From: an uncultured Collinsella sp.
GTDB lineage: Bacteria > Actinomycetota > Coriobacteriia > Coriobacteriales > Coriobacteriaceae
Reading direction: 5' to 3'
DNA: 51,949 bases
Assembly: GCA_905199225.1 (NCBI GenBank)
Contig: CAJKFS010000015.1
Coordinates: 1-51,949 of the forward strand
The notes under the pieces are model-generated. The model was given only the letters and a program-made list of their open reading frames with translations, did no database searches and was not told where the DNA came from. How positions within the stretch are numbered: position 1 is the stretch's first letter; the number at the start of each line of letters is the position of its first letter. Position numbers and translations under genes: made by a program. Shown piece by piece: positions 1 through 8,831 of the stretch.

Positions 1-23
1 GAAGGCCACATTAAGTGGCCTTC
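1..23 (+). terminator. GC-rich hairpin, probable terminator of a gene left of the window
   Basis: GAAGGCCAC (1-9) and GTGGCCTTC (15-23) form a perfect 9-bp stem with a 5-nt loop, followed by TTT. A near-identical hairpin (AAGGCCAC/GTGGCCTT) occurs at 5061-5081, just beyond the second palindrome array, so this may belong to a repeated module rather than only to an upstream gene. The upstream gene is not visible. Confidence 0.55.
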
Positions 24-132
24 TTTGCGTGCGGAACTCGCGATGAACTTCGTGCCCCGCCGTCCGGGAGGACGCCTCTTTATTGATGGGAGGCCTGATA
101 GGTCGATGGTTCCGTGCCCGGATGCGTCCAAA

Positions 133-581
133 GTGGGACGGGCTTTCCGGATGGGCAGGCTTTCGAAAAATGCGTCCCGGAATTTGCCTTTGGAATGGGA
201 CGTAGTTTCCTGTTGAGGTGCTTTGCGGAAAGTGCATCCCACTCTGGGCGGTCGAAGTGGGACACACTTTCCCAAAGGCGCTCCAACGGGAAATTGCGTC
301 CCATTATTCGGTCAAGAAACGGGATGCATTTTCCCAATGAGAGCAAAACCGGAAAATGCATCCCACAATCAGCCCTCAAAGTGGGACGCCGTTTCCCAAT
401 GAGGCTCAAGCGGAAAATGCATCCCGGAATTTGCGCTCAAAGTGGGATGCGGTTTCCGGTTGAGGGTCTAAGGGGAAAGTGCGTCCCAGAATCGACGCTT
501 GAAATGGGATGCAGTTTCCCGATGAGGCACTCGACGGAAAATACATCCCAGAAATGGCCTTTGAGCTGGGATAAGATTTCC
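133..581. repeat. Array of imperfect palindromes, 61-62 bp period, left of the surface protein gene
   Basis: Seven full units have left arms of the form GGAAAnTGCrTCCC at 165, 227, 289, 351, 412, 474 and 536, giving periods of 62, 62, 62, 61, 62 and 62. Each is paired with a right arm GGGAyGCnnTTTCC about 17 nt further on (195-210, 257-273, 321-335, 381-397, 442-457, 504-520, 566-581). A degenerate half unit sits at 133-148. Arms diverge between units but keep the palindrome, and the spacers resemble AATGAGGCTCAAG. Open reading frames across the array are translations of the repeat, not genes. Three more units lie at 4883-5051, on the other side of the gene. Confidence 0.9.
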
Positions 582-602
582 GCGGCATCTCGGATTCTCA
601 AA

Positions 603-634
603 AATGAGACACGCCGTTGGCGAAAACGAGACAC
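603..634 (+). promoter_or_regulatory. Two near-identical 13-mers upstream of the surface protein gene
   Basis: AAAATGAGACACG (603-615) and AAAACGAGACACG (622-634) differ at one base and start 19 bp apart. They lie between the palindrome array and the gene, where a promoter is expected, so they may be regulator sites. I see no convincing -35/-10 pair here. Confidence 0.3.
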
Positions 635-704
635 GTGATATCGGGCATCGGACGTATCATTTGTAAAAATGAGTCCACTCCACTCGAATAAAGCGAGGTC
701 CCTC

Positions 705-3700
705 ATGTACGTTCCACACCCCCGTATCCGTAGGCTGTCGAAAATCCCGCTTGTTGGGACGGCGGCGCTTGCTGCGTTGATCGCCATGAGCGTCGCCTGC
801 TTCACGGCCACGCCCCAGGTTGCCCAGGCGGCAGACGCGCCCGCAATCACCGATATGACCGAGCAGGATTATCAAGCCCTGGGTCTGGGCGCGAGCGAGG
901 ACATTCCGGCCGATACCGTTGGCCCCTATTCCACTGATACCCCCACGACGTTTGCCACGCGCAGCGAGGTCTATATGGCAGCTAACGGTAGCCATGGCAA
1001 TCGCTACACTCTGCGCGACAAGCTCGAGAACGTCGAGCGCGGTGACATTGGCGGCAGCAGCAAACTCACCGATGGCTATGGAAGTGTGTGGGGCGCCGCA
1101 AAGTTCTGGCAAAACGTCAACAACTTCGATACGAACAGCGATCTCTACAAGCATAGCGACTACGGTGGCGGCACCTGGTCGTACCTAAGCAACAATGAGT
1201 CCTCAACAGTACTCGCCAACGACAACAACGGTTTCTCGGGCATTCACGCCACGAGTGTTGAGTTCTGCAGCGACGCCAGCACGGGCAAAAAGAGCCGCGT
1301 TGCCGAGCTCCGTGCCTACGGCGACAGTTCCTCCACGACGATTGACGGCAAGTCATACGCCGGAAAGGTTGAGCTGGTCCTCTACTCGTTTAGCAACGGG
1401 CGTACGCGCACTCTCGACACACACCTGCCGGTGACGGTCAACACTAGTATGATGTACGAAGGCCGTTTTAAGTACCTGGATGCCGGTTACCTGCAAGAGC
1501 ACGACGCCGTCTTTGATGTCGAGGCGGGCGATGTCGATGGCGACGGCGTCGACGAGCTTTTTGTCTACGCGGGCTGCTATGTCGACGAGAACGGCGTGCG
1601 CAAGGCTGTAGTCGACATGTATGACTTGGAGGGCGGCAACTGGAAGCAAAGCGTCGTCAAGATCGATGCCGGTAACGCCGCGGACTACACCACGCACAAC
1701 AAGGGCGGGAACGACTCCTGGACGCAGCTTCAGTCAGCTCCTGTCGTTTCGCTAGCGGCCGGCGACCTCGATCGCGATTTTTGCGATGACCTCGCCATCG
1801 TGGTCTCGGCACCCTACGGCAAGAAGAATATTGATAAGTCGACGCATTGCGAGCTGTTTTCGTGGGATGCATCCAAGGGTGCGCTCGTCCATGTCGATGC
1901 TCTGGGCGACGCGGGCGCAATCTCCCTCTCCGCGAACGGCAAGACCATGGTCGCTGCGAATGCGACGTTCGGCACGTTTGCCGCCTACGATGAAGAAGGA
2001 AAGAAGACGGGTGAAACCGTCACGGGCCTTATTCTTGCGGGCTATGACTGGCAACGCAGCGCTTTTGATTACGGCGCTTCTGACGGCAGCAAGGGGCTGT
2101 ACGGCGCGCTGTACCGCTACGCGTATTTTGACTCGGAGTCTGGCGAGTTCAAGCTTTCCGATTGTAAGGAATACAGAGACGGGCTCCTCGCCTCCTATGG
2201 GCTGATGCATGTGCCCAACAGCGCATGGAAGGATAGCGCTCAGGATAAGCGCTATCCGTGCACCTTGGCGCCTATTGCCCTTGCCACTGCCAACCTTGAC
2301 GGCCTGTCCGAGCAGCTGGCGGTTGACGAGGTGCTCGTGGGCGGCGATGTGTTCCGCGACTTTGCCTGCAACACGGCACAGAGCGGGGCTCAGGGCTTGG
2401 GGTCCATGGTCGGAACCATGAGCATGAGCGGTCAGCAATACAACAGCAGCAACAAGCATGACCACAAGGGTATAGAACAGGTGTGGATCAGCGACGTCAA
2501 GGCGGGCAGCGTCTCGGGTTCGGACCGCTATAACGAGAGCTTTATCGCCGTGGTGGGCAAGCACCGCGACGAGGACCTGCGCAAGAACGATGACTACTAT
2601 TGGATGACCGCCTCGCATTTTTCGCTCGACGAGAACGGAAAGGTGCGCCGCGGCGAGGAGCAGGTGATTAGCGAGAGCAACCGTCGCGGCACTACCTACG
2701 GCACATTTATCTCGCTCGCGCTGCCCGATGTCGACAACGACAGCGTCAAGATCACGTACAAGGACCGCTACAAGGTCTATACCAACCCGCGCGTGCTTGC
2801 CGTGCTGCAGGATGCGCCCTATGTTGAGGATCTGGAGCAGGCATACGGCTATCTGGTGTTGGGCGGCACGTCATACGGAGAGGAAAAGGGCACGGGGACA
2901 TCCCAGGGCTATACCATTGGCGCCGAGTTGGGCGTTGCCGTCGAGGTGCAGACCGGTCCGCCCCTGGTCGCGATGAATGCTTCAGTCGATTTTGCCGCCG
3001 AGGGATGCTATGACTACCGGAGCGAGCGCACGGTCAGCGCAAGCGTAAGCTATGAGTCGCATGCCGGCGAGGGTGACAAGGCCGTGCTCTACACGATTCC
3101 GATGGTCTATTACGAGTATGAGATCGAAAATGAGGAAACTGGTGGCAAGGGCGTGATGGCGGCGCCCGTGTCGCTCGGCGCGCAGACCTCGGTCGTTAAT
3201 GTCGAGGCCTATGACCGCATTGCCAAACAGCACAATATGACGCCGCTCAGCTACTTTTTGACCAACCGGTCGGGAGAACCCGGAACCTATCAAGCGACGT
3301 TCAACGGCGAGACTCCCGTTGGGGATTCCTTTGGCCTGGGCAAGCCTGGCGTAACGCGCGCCTACACGCACGATGGGTTTAACGGCGCCGCCGCGCAGTC
3401 GGGGGCGAGCATTGAGCAGACCATCGAAGTCGAGGAGGGCAAGGAGCAGGAGCTCGAGCTCGGCTTGACGCTGAACGGCAGCGTTGTCATGGGCGCGAAG
3501 CTCGCAAAGCACGAGTTGTTTGGCGGCCTGTGCTTTGGTGCCAACGCCGGCTTTACTACGGGTAACTCCTCGAGTGAATCGACCGAATACGGCGGCACCG
3601 TCGACAACCTGCCCGAGGCCGCGCAGGGCAAGTACGGTTTTGTGTGGCGTCTGGGCGTCAACGCGGTGGATGTCGACAAGTTCGAGGCAGACTCGGGCGA

Positions 3701-4793
3701 CAAGCTCGGCACCAAGGACACCGACCAGTTCTGGATCGTGGGCTATGACGTTAAGGACGTCGAGATGCCCGACGCGCCGGCCGTGACGGGCTTTACGGCA
3801 AACGCCGTCGATTCGACCAGCGTTACGTTTAGCTGGGACGATGTACTCGCAAACAAGAGTGGCTTTAGCTACGGCGTGGGCATGCTGCAGAGCAATGCGG
3901 CGGATGCGGTCGTCAATAGCTGGAAGATTGCCGACAACACGCAGACCTCGCTCAAGTGGGATGGGCTGCAGCCCAATACGGAGTATCGATTCGCCATCGC
4001 CGCCGTTAAGAACGGATCCACGACCGAAACAGGTATTCGCTCGGCAATCATCACGGTCAAGACCATGCCCGATGGCATGACGATGACCGTGAGCGGACCT
4101 GCGGCGGATGCTGCGGAGGGGTCGGATCTTGGATACGACTCTTCGGTTGAGCGCGCGGCGGGAAGCCACCTGACGCTCTCGGCGATTGGCCATGTGAAGC
4201 AACTCGGTGCCGACGATAGCGAAACAGGGCTGGCACCGACCTATATGTGGTACCGCAAGGGCCGCGGCGAGACAGAGTTTAAGCTCGTGGGTGCCGATGG
4301 CAACCTCGCGGCTGGAACGGCCTCAAAGCTCGAGATTGACCTGACCGCAGACGATGACGGTGCGCAGTATTACTGCCACGTGGGATACAACGACGTGGGC
4401 CTCGACACCGGCACGACGCTCGTGAATATCGAGGCCGAGGAGACGGCGCCCACAACGGTGAACGCCACCCCGATCCGCACGCGCCGCCTGTTCTCACAGG
4501 CAAGTGCGGGCGCCAAGAAGTTCCTGGACCATACGCTGGTAAACACCGCCGGCCCAACCGATTCCGAAGGCTCAAAGGACCCCGAGACTCCTGAGACCCC
4601 GACGAACCCGGACAAGCCCAAGTCCGACAACGGAGCTAAGACCGACACCAAGGTCAAGACTACGACCACAGCGAAGAACCTCGCAAACACCGGCGACCAA
4701 ACATTCGCCCTAGTCGCCACCGCAGCAGCAGCGGGAGCAACGCTCGTAGTGATAGCCCTCATCATGCTGATCAAGCGCCGCAAGACCCACTAG
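705..4793 (+). CDS. Large sortase-anchored surface protein with FG-GAP-like repeats and Fn3 domain
   Basis: A secreted, wall-anchored protein of 1362 residues. I chose ATG 705 because GCGAGGT lies 7 nt upstream and the signal peptide starts naturally there (RIRRLSK, hydrophobic stretch, cleavage near AQAAD); ATG 669 lacks a binding site. Residues about 265-380 contain DVDGDGVDELFV and GDLDRDFCDDLAIV, calcium-loop motifs typical of FG-GAP/VCBS propeller blades. A Gly/Ser-rich beta region of unknown fold follows (about 740-1010), then a fibronectin type III domain (about 1020-1120, with LQPNTEYRFAI) and an Ig-like segment (about 1125-1245). The C-terminus has a Pro/Thr/Lys linker, LANTG near residue 1326, a hydrophobic helix and KRRKTH, which form a sortase signal with Ala in place of the usual Pro. 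The ligand is unknown; adhesion or glycan binding is an inference. Palindrome arrays flank both ends. Confidence 0.85.
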   Translation: MYVPHPRIRRLSKIPLVGTAALAALIAMSVACFTATPQVAQAADAPAITDMTEQDYQALGLGASEDIPADTVGPYSTDTPTTFATRSEVYMAANGSHGNRYTLRDKLENVERGDIGGSSKLTDGYGSVWGAAKFWQNVNNFDTNSDLYKHSDYGGGTWSYLSNNESSTVLANDNNGFSGIHATSVEFCSDASTGKKSRVAELRAYGDSSSTTIDGKSYAGKVELVLYSFSNGRTRTLDTHLPVTVNTSMMYEGRFKYLDAGYLQEHDAVFDVEAGDVDGDGVDELFVYAGCYVDENGVRKAVVDMYDLEGGNWKQSVVKIDAGNAADYTTHNKGGNDSWTQLQSAPVVSLAAGDLDRDFCDDLAIVVSAPYGKKNIDKSTHCELFSWDASKGALVHVDALGDAGAISLSANGKTMVAANATFGTFAAYDEEGKKTGETVTGLILAGYDWQRSAFDYGASDGSKGLYGALYRYAYFDSESGEFKLSDCKEYRDGLLASYGLMHVPNSAWKDSAQDKRYPCTLAPIALATANLDGLSEQLAVDEVLVGGDVFRDFACNTAQSGAQGLGSMVGTMSMSGQQYNSSNKHDHKGIEQVWISDVKAGSVSGSDRYNESFIAVVGKHRDEDLRKNDDYYWMTASHFSLDENGKVRRGEEQVISESNRRGTTYGTFISLALPDVDNDSVKITYKDRYKVYTNPRVLAVLQDAPYVEDLEQAYGYLVLGGTSYGEEKGTGTSQGYTIGAELGVAVEVQTGPPLVAMNASVDFAAEGCYDYRSERTVSASVSYESHAGEGDKAVLYTIPMVYYEYEIENEETGGKGVMAAPVSLGAQTSVVNVEAYDRIAKQHNMTPLSYFLTNRSGEPGTYQATFNGETPVGDSFGLGKPGVTRAYTHDGFNGAAAQSGASIEQTIEVEEGKEQELELGLTLNGSVVMGAKLAKHELFGGLCFGANAGFTTGNSSSESTEYGGTVDNLPEAAQGKYGFVWRLGVNAVDVDKFEADSGDKLGTKDTDQFWIVGYDVKDVEMPDAPAVTGFTANAVDSTSVTFSWDDVLANKSGFSYGVGMLQSNAADAVVNSWKIADNTQTSLKWDGLQPNTEYRFAIAAVKNGSTTETGIRSAIITVKTMPDGMTMTVSGPAADAAEGSDLGYDSSVERAAGSHLTLSAIGHVKQLGADDSETGLAPTYMWYRKGRGETEFKLVGADGNLAAGTASKLEIDLTADDDGAQYYCHVGYNDVGLDTGTTLVNIEAEETAPTTVNATPIRTRRLFSQASAGAKKFLDHTLVNTAGPTDSEGSKDPETPETPTNPDKPKSDNGAKTDTKVKTTTTAKNLANTGDQTFALVATAAAAGATLVVIALIMLIKRRKTH

Positions 4794-4820
4794 TAGCCAG
4801 TCGAACATATCGACAACCCA

Positions 4821-4858
4821 AAAACCCGGGTAGCCAAAAAACAGGCCACCCGGGTTTT
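4821..4858 (+). terminator. Rho-independent terminator of the surface protein gene
   Basis: AAAACCCGGGTAGCC (4821-4835) pairs with GGCCACCCGGGTTTT (4844-4858) with one mismatch around an A-rich loop. It sits 28 nt after the stop codon, and the T-run suits + strand termination. Confidence 0.85.
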
Positions 4859-4882
4859 CTGTTGAGTGGAGACTCCGCAAGC

Positions 4883-5051
4883 GGAAACTGCATCCCACAA
4901 TTAGCGCCCAGACCGGGACGCACTTTCCCAACGAGCCTCAACCGGAAAATACATCCCGGAATCCAGCTGAATAGTGGGGCACACTTTCCCAATCAGGTCC
5001 CAAGCGGAAACTGCATCCCGTTCCGGACGTGAATTCTGGGACACGGTTTCC
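4883..5051. repeat. Second palindrome array, same 61-62 bp period, right of the surface protein gene
   Basis: Three units have left arms at 4883-4896, 4944-4957 and 5006-5019 (periods 61 and 62) and right arms at 4913-4929, 4974-4990 and 5036-5051. Consensus and spacing match the array at 133-581, so the two form one repeat family framing the gene. This array fills most of the 495-bp gap between the surface protein and the LtaS-like gene. Confidence 0.9.
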
Positions 5052-5060
5052 GGATGCAAA

Positions 5061-5081
5061 AAGGCCACATGACGTGGCCTT
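5061..5081. terminator. Hairpin matching the one at the window start
   Basis: AAGGCCAC (5061-5068) and GTGGCCTT (5074-5081) form an 8-bp stem with a 5-nt loop. A run of A on the left gives a T-run on the minus strand. It could end minus-strand transcription from the LtaS-like gene, or be part of the repeated module that also appears at 1-23. Confidence 0.5.
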
Positions 5082-5138
5082 CGACTTATATATGTTCAGC
5101 GGATACCCCTACGACAAGCCGCGCTCCAACAACAAGGC

Positions 5139-5267
5139 GTCTGCCCGGCGACGCGGAACGTAAGGTTCATCGCGAGTTCCGCACGAGCCGGAGAGCACTT
5201 AATGTGCTCTCCGTGCGAGCAGGACTGTCCGAGCAGGGAACCTTACGTTCCGCGCCGCCGGGCAGAC
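5139..5267. repeat. 129-bp element with 30-bp inverted ends and internal hairpin
   Basis: The arms 5139-5168 and 5238-5267 are complementary at 29 of 30 positions (core CGGAACGTAAGGTTC). Inside, GGAGAGCAC/GTGCTCTCC forms another hairpin near 5191-5213. The 20-mer GTTCATCGCGAGTTCCGCAC (5165-5184) recurs inverted at 29-48, with weaker similarity continuing beyond it. It lies just after the stop of the LtaS-like gene and may act as its terminator, but its size and repetition suggest a dispersed element. Confidence 0.75.
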
Positions 5268-5288
5268 GAACCAGTTATGAGTGACCCG

Positions 5289-7589
5289 CTACTTGATCTT
5301 GGTCGTACCCGGTGCCAGGTTGGGGTCGGTTTCGTTGGCCTCGGTCTGGAAATGCTCGGTGTAGACGTTCTTGCCGTCGCGGAACATCTCGTAGTACTGC
5401 ATCTTGGCGTAATCCTCGCGCGCCTTGGTGGCGGCTGCTGCGGCGGCGTCGTCGCCGGTGACGTTGGAGGAGAGCGCCCAGCGCAGGCTGGCGTCCTCGT
5501 AGCCCACCGAGTTGATGGCGGGCAGCGACTCACGCAGCGTCATGTGCGCCTTCTGGTAGTCGGAGAGGGGTGCGCCGATCAGCTGCATAAGCTGCGTGGA
5601 CAGGTAGTTGGTGGACAGGTCGTCGACCTCGCTCGTCTGGTCGCAGCCGGCAACGTCGTAGTTGGCCCAGATGATGTAGTCGGTCTGCCACAGACGCTCC
5701 TGATGCGTGGCGTCGTCCTCACCGGTAAACCACTTGTCGTTGAACTTGGACGGGAAGAACGGCTGGTGATCGCCCCAGAACACCACGACCACCTTGCGGT
5801 CGAGCTTGCTCAGGGCGTTAAGGAAGTAGCGCAGCGCCTGGTCGGACTGCTCGATGCACGAGACGTACTCGTCGACATCGGAGAGCGTGCCGTCCTCGAC
5901 GGTCTTGGCGTCCAGATCGGTCGTGTCGATGTTCAGGTGCATCTGCTTGTCGACCGGCAGCAGGCCCGTGTCGTAGCCCGAGTGGTTCTGCATGGTCACG
6001 TCGAAGATAAACTGCGGATCGGCGTTCTGGTCGAGCAGCTCAAGAATCTTGTCATAGGTCGCCTGGTCGGTCACCATACCGCGCAGAGTGTCGGCTCCCT
6101 GGAAGTCGTTGATGGACAGGAACCGGTCAAAGCCAAAGTCCTTGTACACGTTCTCGCGGTTCCAGTTGGTGGCGTGGTTGGGGTGCATGGCCGTGGTGGA
6201 ATATCCGAGCGACTTGAACTGCTCTGCCAGGTTCCCGGTCGTTTCCATGTTGTAGATGGTGTAGGGGTACACGCCCGAGCCCAGGTTGGCCATGGAGTTG
6301 CCGGTCATAAACTCAAACTCGGTATTGGCGGTACCGCCGCCGTAGGCGCTCACGTAGAGCTTGCCGCGGCTGAGGCAGTTGGACAGGTTCTTAAAGTACT
6401 GCGGGCCCTCGTAGCCGGCGCGCATGTTCTGGTAGATCGACAGATCCGAGAAGGTCTCGTTCATGATGGCGATGACCGTGGGCTTCTCGCTGTCGAACTG
6501 CTCCTTTGCGGCGGCGCGCTCATCGCTCTTAGCCGCGTCGGATTTGTCATAGGCCTTGGCGTACTTTTTGAGCGTGGCCTTGGCATCGTCGACGGAGTAG
6601 TCGGCGGGTTTGGGCGGCTTGATGGACTGCGCTGCGCTAATGAAAGCGGGCAGGTAGCCCTCGCGCCAGTAGCTCTCGAGCGGGCGCCAGGTGTAGACGG
6701 TGATGCCGAGGGTGTTGTAGTAGTCGATGAGCGTGACGTGTGCGGTCACACCGCCCAGGCACAGCACGGCGACGAGCAGGTTGGTGAGCAGCATGCGCTT
6801 GGCGTTGGCGGCGCCCTTCTGACGGTGCGGTGCCACCAGGCCGGCGTACTCGCACAGCAGCATGGCGATGGCGGTAAAGCCCATGGACAGCACGCAGAAC
6901 AGCGAGATCGAGAAGGTGTAGCCGGTGCCGGCGACCGCGGCGGCGGTGGAGATGGCCGAAAGGTCGCCCGGCTGGATGGGCATGGATTTAAACGTGATGA
7001 CGAAGAACTCGGCAATGCCCAGGACAAAGAGGGCAAAGGCCAAGACCGCGGGGGCTGCGCCGTGGCGCTGGAACAGGAAGAACAGGCCGACCATGAGCGT
7101 GGTGATGATGGCCCACTCGAGCAGGATGCACAGGGGGTAGACCCAGGTAAAGTCGTGGTTGGACGAGACCTCCATGCCCAGCAGCGCAAAGACGCCGGCG
7201 AGCAGCAGGCACAGGACGGCGGCGACGAGCGGTTTACCCACAAAGGCTCCGCGCAGGCGGGCGAGCTTGCCGGTGGGGGCGGGGGCGTCGGGCCCGGCGA
7301 ACGCAAAGACGCGCGGGGCGATGCGGTCGCGGGCGATGCTGGCCCAAGCGCAGCCGGTGAGGATGGCGTTGGTCAGGATGAGCATCACGAAGGCGAGCGG
7401 CTCGTTCTGCGCGACGAGGCCAATAGCGCCCCAGACGGTCAAAAAGAGCTGGAACAGGCCAAAGGCGACGCTCCAGGCGAAGGCGCCCTTGGCAACGGTG
7501 CCCGACTGAGCGCGAATGGCCTTGGCCTCGCGCAAGACAAGGTAGACGGTCGCCGCAAGACCGACGAGCGAGATGGCGGCAGCGAACAT
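5289..7589 (-). CDS. LtaS-type sulfatase family membrane enzyme (phosphoglycerol transferase-like)
   Basis: This 766-residue protein has an N-terminal block of about nine membrane helices (residues 1-300) and a large extracytoplasmic sulfatase-fold domain. VIAIMNETFSDLS begins the metal-binding core, and GGGTANTEFEF supplies the expected Thr nucleophile (Thr420). DVTMQNHSGYD and VVVFWGDHQPF give further metal ligands. LtaS-family enzymes transfer glycerol phosphate from phosphatidylglycerol to lipoteichoic acid or related lipoglycans at the outer membrane face. The exact product here cannot be told. I start at ATG 7589 because GAGGAG lies 8 nt upstream; a GTG five codons earlier overlaps that site. 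It is transcribed away from the nitroreductase gene. Confidence 0.85.
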   Translation of the reverse strand: MFAAAISLVGLAATVYLVLREAKAIRAQSGTVAKGAFAWSVAFGLFQLFLTVWGAIGLVAQNEPLAFVMLILTNAILTGCAWASIARDRIAPRVFAFAGPDAPAPTGKLARLRGAFVGKPLVAAVLCLLLAGVFALLGMEVSSNHDFTWVYPLCILLEWAIITTLMVGLFFLFQRHGAAPAVLAFALFVLGIAEFFVITFKSMPIQPGDLSAISTAAAVAGTGYTFSISLFCVLSMGFTAIAMLLCEYAGLVAPHRQKGAANAKRMLLTNLLVAVLCLGGVTAHVTLIDYYNTLGITVYTWRPLESYWREGYLPAFISAAQSIKPPKPADYSVDDAKATLKKYAKAYDKSDAAKSDERAAAKEQFDSEKPTVIAIMNETFSDLSIYQNMRAGYEGPQYFKNLSNCLSRGKLYVSAYGGGTANTEFEFMTGNSMANLGSGVYPYTIYNMETTGNLAEQFKSLGYSTTAMHPNHATNWNRENVYKDFGFDRFLSINDFQGADTLRGMVTDQATYDKILELLDQNADPQFIFDVTMQNHSGYDTGLLPVDKQMHLNIDTTDLDAKTVEDGTLSDVDEYVSCIEQSDQALRYFLNALSKLDRKVVVVFWGDHQPFFPSKFNDKWFTGEDDATHQERLWQTDYIIWANYDVAGCDQTSEVDDLSTNYLSTQLMQLIGAPLSDYQKAHMTLRESLPAINSVGYEDASLRWALSSNVTGDDAAAAAATKAREDYAKMQYYEMFRDGKNVYTEHFQTEANETDPNLAPGTTKIK

Positions 7590-7802
7590 GCTGAGACTCC
7601 TCACAAACTAAAACGTACGAAAGCGGGGGTTTACCCGATTGTTACCAAGATATGCGCTGCAATTGGTGTCTGCGCACAACAACCAGCCATATTAACGCGC
7701 ACGTGTGACGGTGTGGCGCAATGTAGTGGCGACCTGCGCGATAATGGACGGGAATTACACGGAAACGTAAAGGCTTCTTAAAGAATTGGCGAGGATGAGG
7801 CG

Positions 7803-8672
7803 ATGAACGAACGGGCTTGTATGACGAGTGCGGGTGACGTGGACGCTGGCATGGACGCGGGCGGCTATCCGGTCGAGACGACGGGCAATGCGGTGCTGGA
7901 CACGTTGGAGCACCGTTCCTCCACGCGTGCCTTCGCGCGTGATGACGACGACCGTCCCGTGGCGGTGACCGACGAGCAGCGGGCGGCAATTTTGCATGCG
8001 GCGAGTCGCGCGCCGTCGGCGGGCGCCATGATGATGTATTCCATCGTGAGCATTCGCGAGCAGGCTACGCTGGATCGCCTGGCCGACCTGTGCGACCACC
8101 AGCCCATGATCGCCAAGGCGCCCTGGGCACTTATATTTGTGGTCGACTATGCCAAGTGGATCGATCTGTTTGAGCACGTGGGCTGCTTTGAGCCCGAGTT
8201 TGTCGAGCGCACGGGCAAGGCGCCCCGCCGTGCACCGGGTTTGGGTGACTTTGCCATCGCGGCCCAGGACGCCGTGATCGCTGCGCAAAACGCCGTGGTC
8301 GCCGCCGAGGCCCTGGGCCTGGGGAGCTGCTACATCGGTGATATCGTCGAGAATGCCGAGGAAGTGGCCGAGCTGCTCGATCTGCCTCCGTATACCATGC
8401 CGCTGTCGATGCTCATCATCGGCACGCCCCGTAAGGAGCGTCCGGCCATTGCGCATCCCGTGGTGAACCTGGTGCACGAGGAGCGCTACTGCCGCGCCGA
8501 TGCTGCGACTATGGACGCGCAGGTAGCCGAGATGGACGCGATGTTCCGTCCGCATGCCCGCGTGGTGGGGGAGCGCGTCGTGGACATCTATACCCGCAAG
8601 CACACGAGTCCCTTTATGGCCGAGATGAGCCGCTCCATGGAGTGGTGGTTCAAAAATTGGCTCGGAAAATGA
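7803..8672 (+). CDS. Nitroreductase family protein
   Basis: This 289-residue FMN-dependent nitroreductase-like oxidoreductase is cytoplasmic, with no signal or membrane segment. The family signature appears as LEHRSSTRAF near residue 35, followed by AASRAPSAGAMMM, a typical flavin-binding stretch. ALGLGSCYIGDIVEN further on is the usual cofactor and dimer segment, and PLSMLIIGTPRKE marks the C-terminal flavin region. The family reduces nitroaromatics, quinones or enones with NAD(P)H, so the substrate is not predictable. A GAGG site lies just ahead of ATG 7803. A GACAAAG hairpin repeat follows the stop. It looks monocistronic. Confidence 0.85.
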   Translation: MNERACMTSAGDVDAGMDAGGYPVETTGNAVLDTLEHRSSTRAFARDDDDRPVAVTDEQRAAILHAASRAPSAGAMMMYSIVSIREQATLDRLADLCDHQPMIAKAPWALIFVVDYAKWIDLFEHVGCFEPEFVERTGKAPRRAPGLGDFAIAAQDAVIAAQNAVVAAEALGLGSCYIGDIVENAEEVAELLDLPPYTMPLSMLIIGTPRKERPAIAHPVVNLVHEERYCRADAATMDAQVAEMDAMFRPHARVVGERVVDIYTRKHTSPFMAEMSRSMEWWFKNWLGK

Positions 8673-8679
8673 CGGATGC

Positions 8680-8702
8680 GACAAAGAGACAGTCCCTTTG
8701 TC
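8680..8702. repeat. GACAAAGGGACAGTCCC hairpin repeat, copy 1
   Basis: GACAAAGAGACAGTCCCTTTG plus TC forms a short palindrome with one deviation. Related copies lie at 22036, 38787, 40337 and 43859. It follows the nitroreductase stop by a few bases. Confidence 0.75.
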
Positions 8703-8790
8703 ACATTCCATATCGCCGAGGTGGCCTAAAGGCCGTATAAATGTTTATTTAGCTGGGAAAACAGTGCCATTCAAACATGGGCCGATTACC

Positions 8791-8796
8791 TATAAT
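8791..8796 (+). promoter_or_regulatory. Consensus -10 box (TATAAT) of kup
   Basis: A perfect TATAAT lies 35 nt before the kup start. No good -35 sits 16-18 bp upstream (CATTCA region), so the promoter may be weak or activator-dependent. Confidence 0.5.
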
Positions 8797-8831
8797 TCCT
8801 TCGAACATTAAAGTTGGGAGGAAACCGGCTT

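Noticed and set aside
133..581. CRISPR array
   Set aside because: The units are imperfect palindromes that vary from copy to copy, and the segments between them are similar to each other rather than unique. No cas genes are in the window.
114..638. 174-residue open frame across the palindrome array
   Set aside because: Its protein is a translation of the repeat with no ribosome site, and a similar frame exists on the other strand. It is an artefact of a stop-poor repeat.
5202..7781. Long open frame (859 codons) antisense to the LtaS-like gene
   Set aside because: High-GC shadow frame with Gly/Val/Arg-rich composition. The minus strand codes a clear LtaS-family protein with all motifs and a ribosome site.
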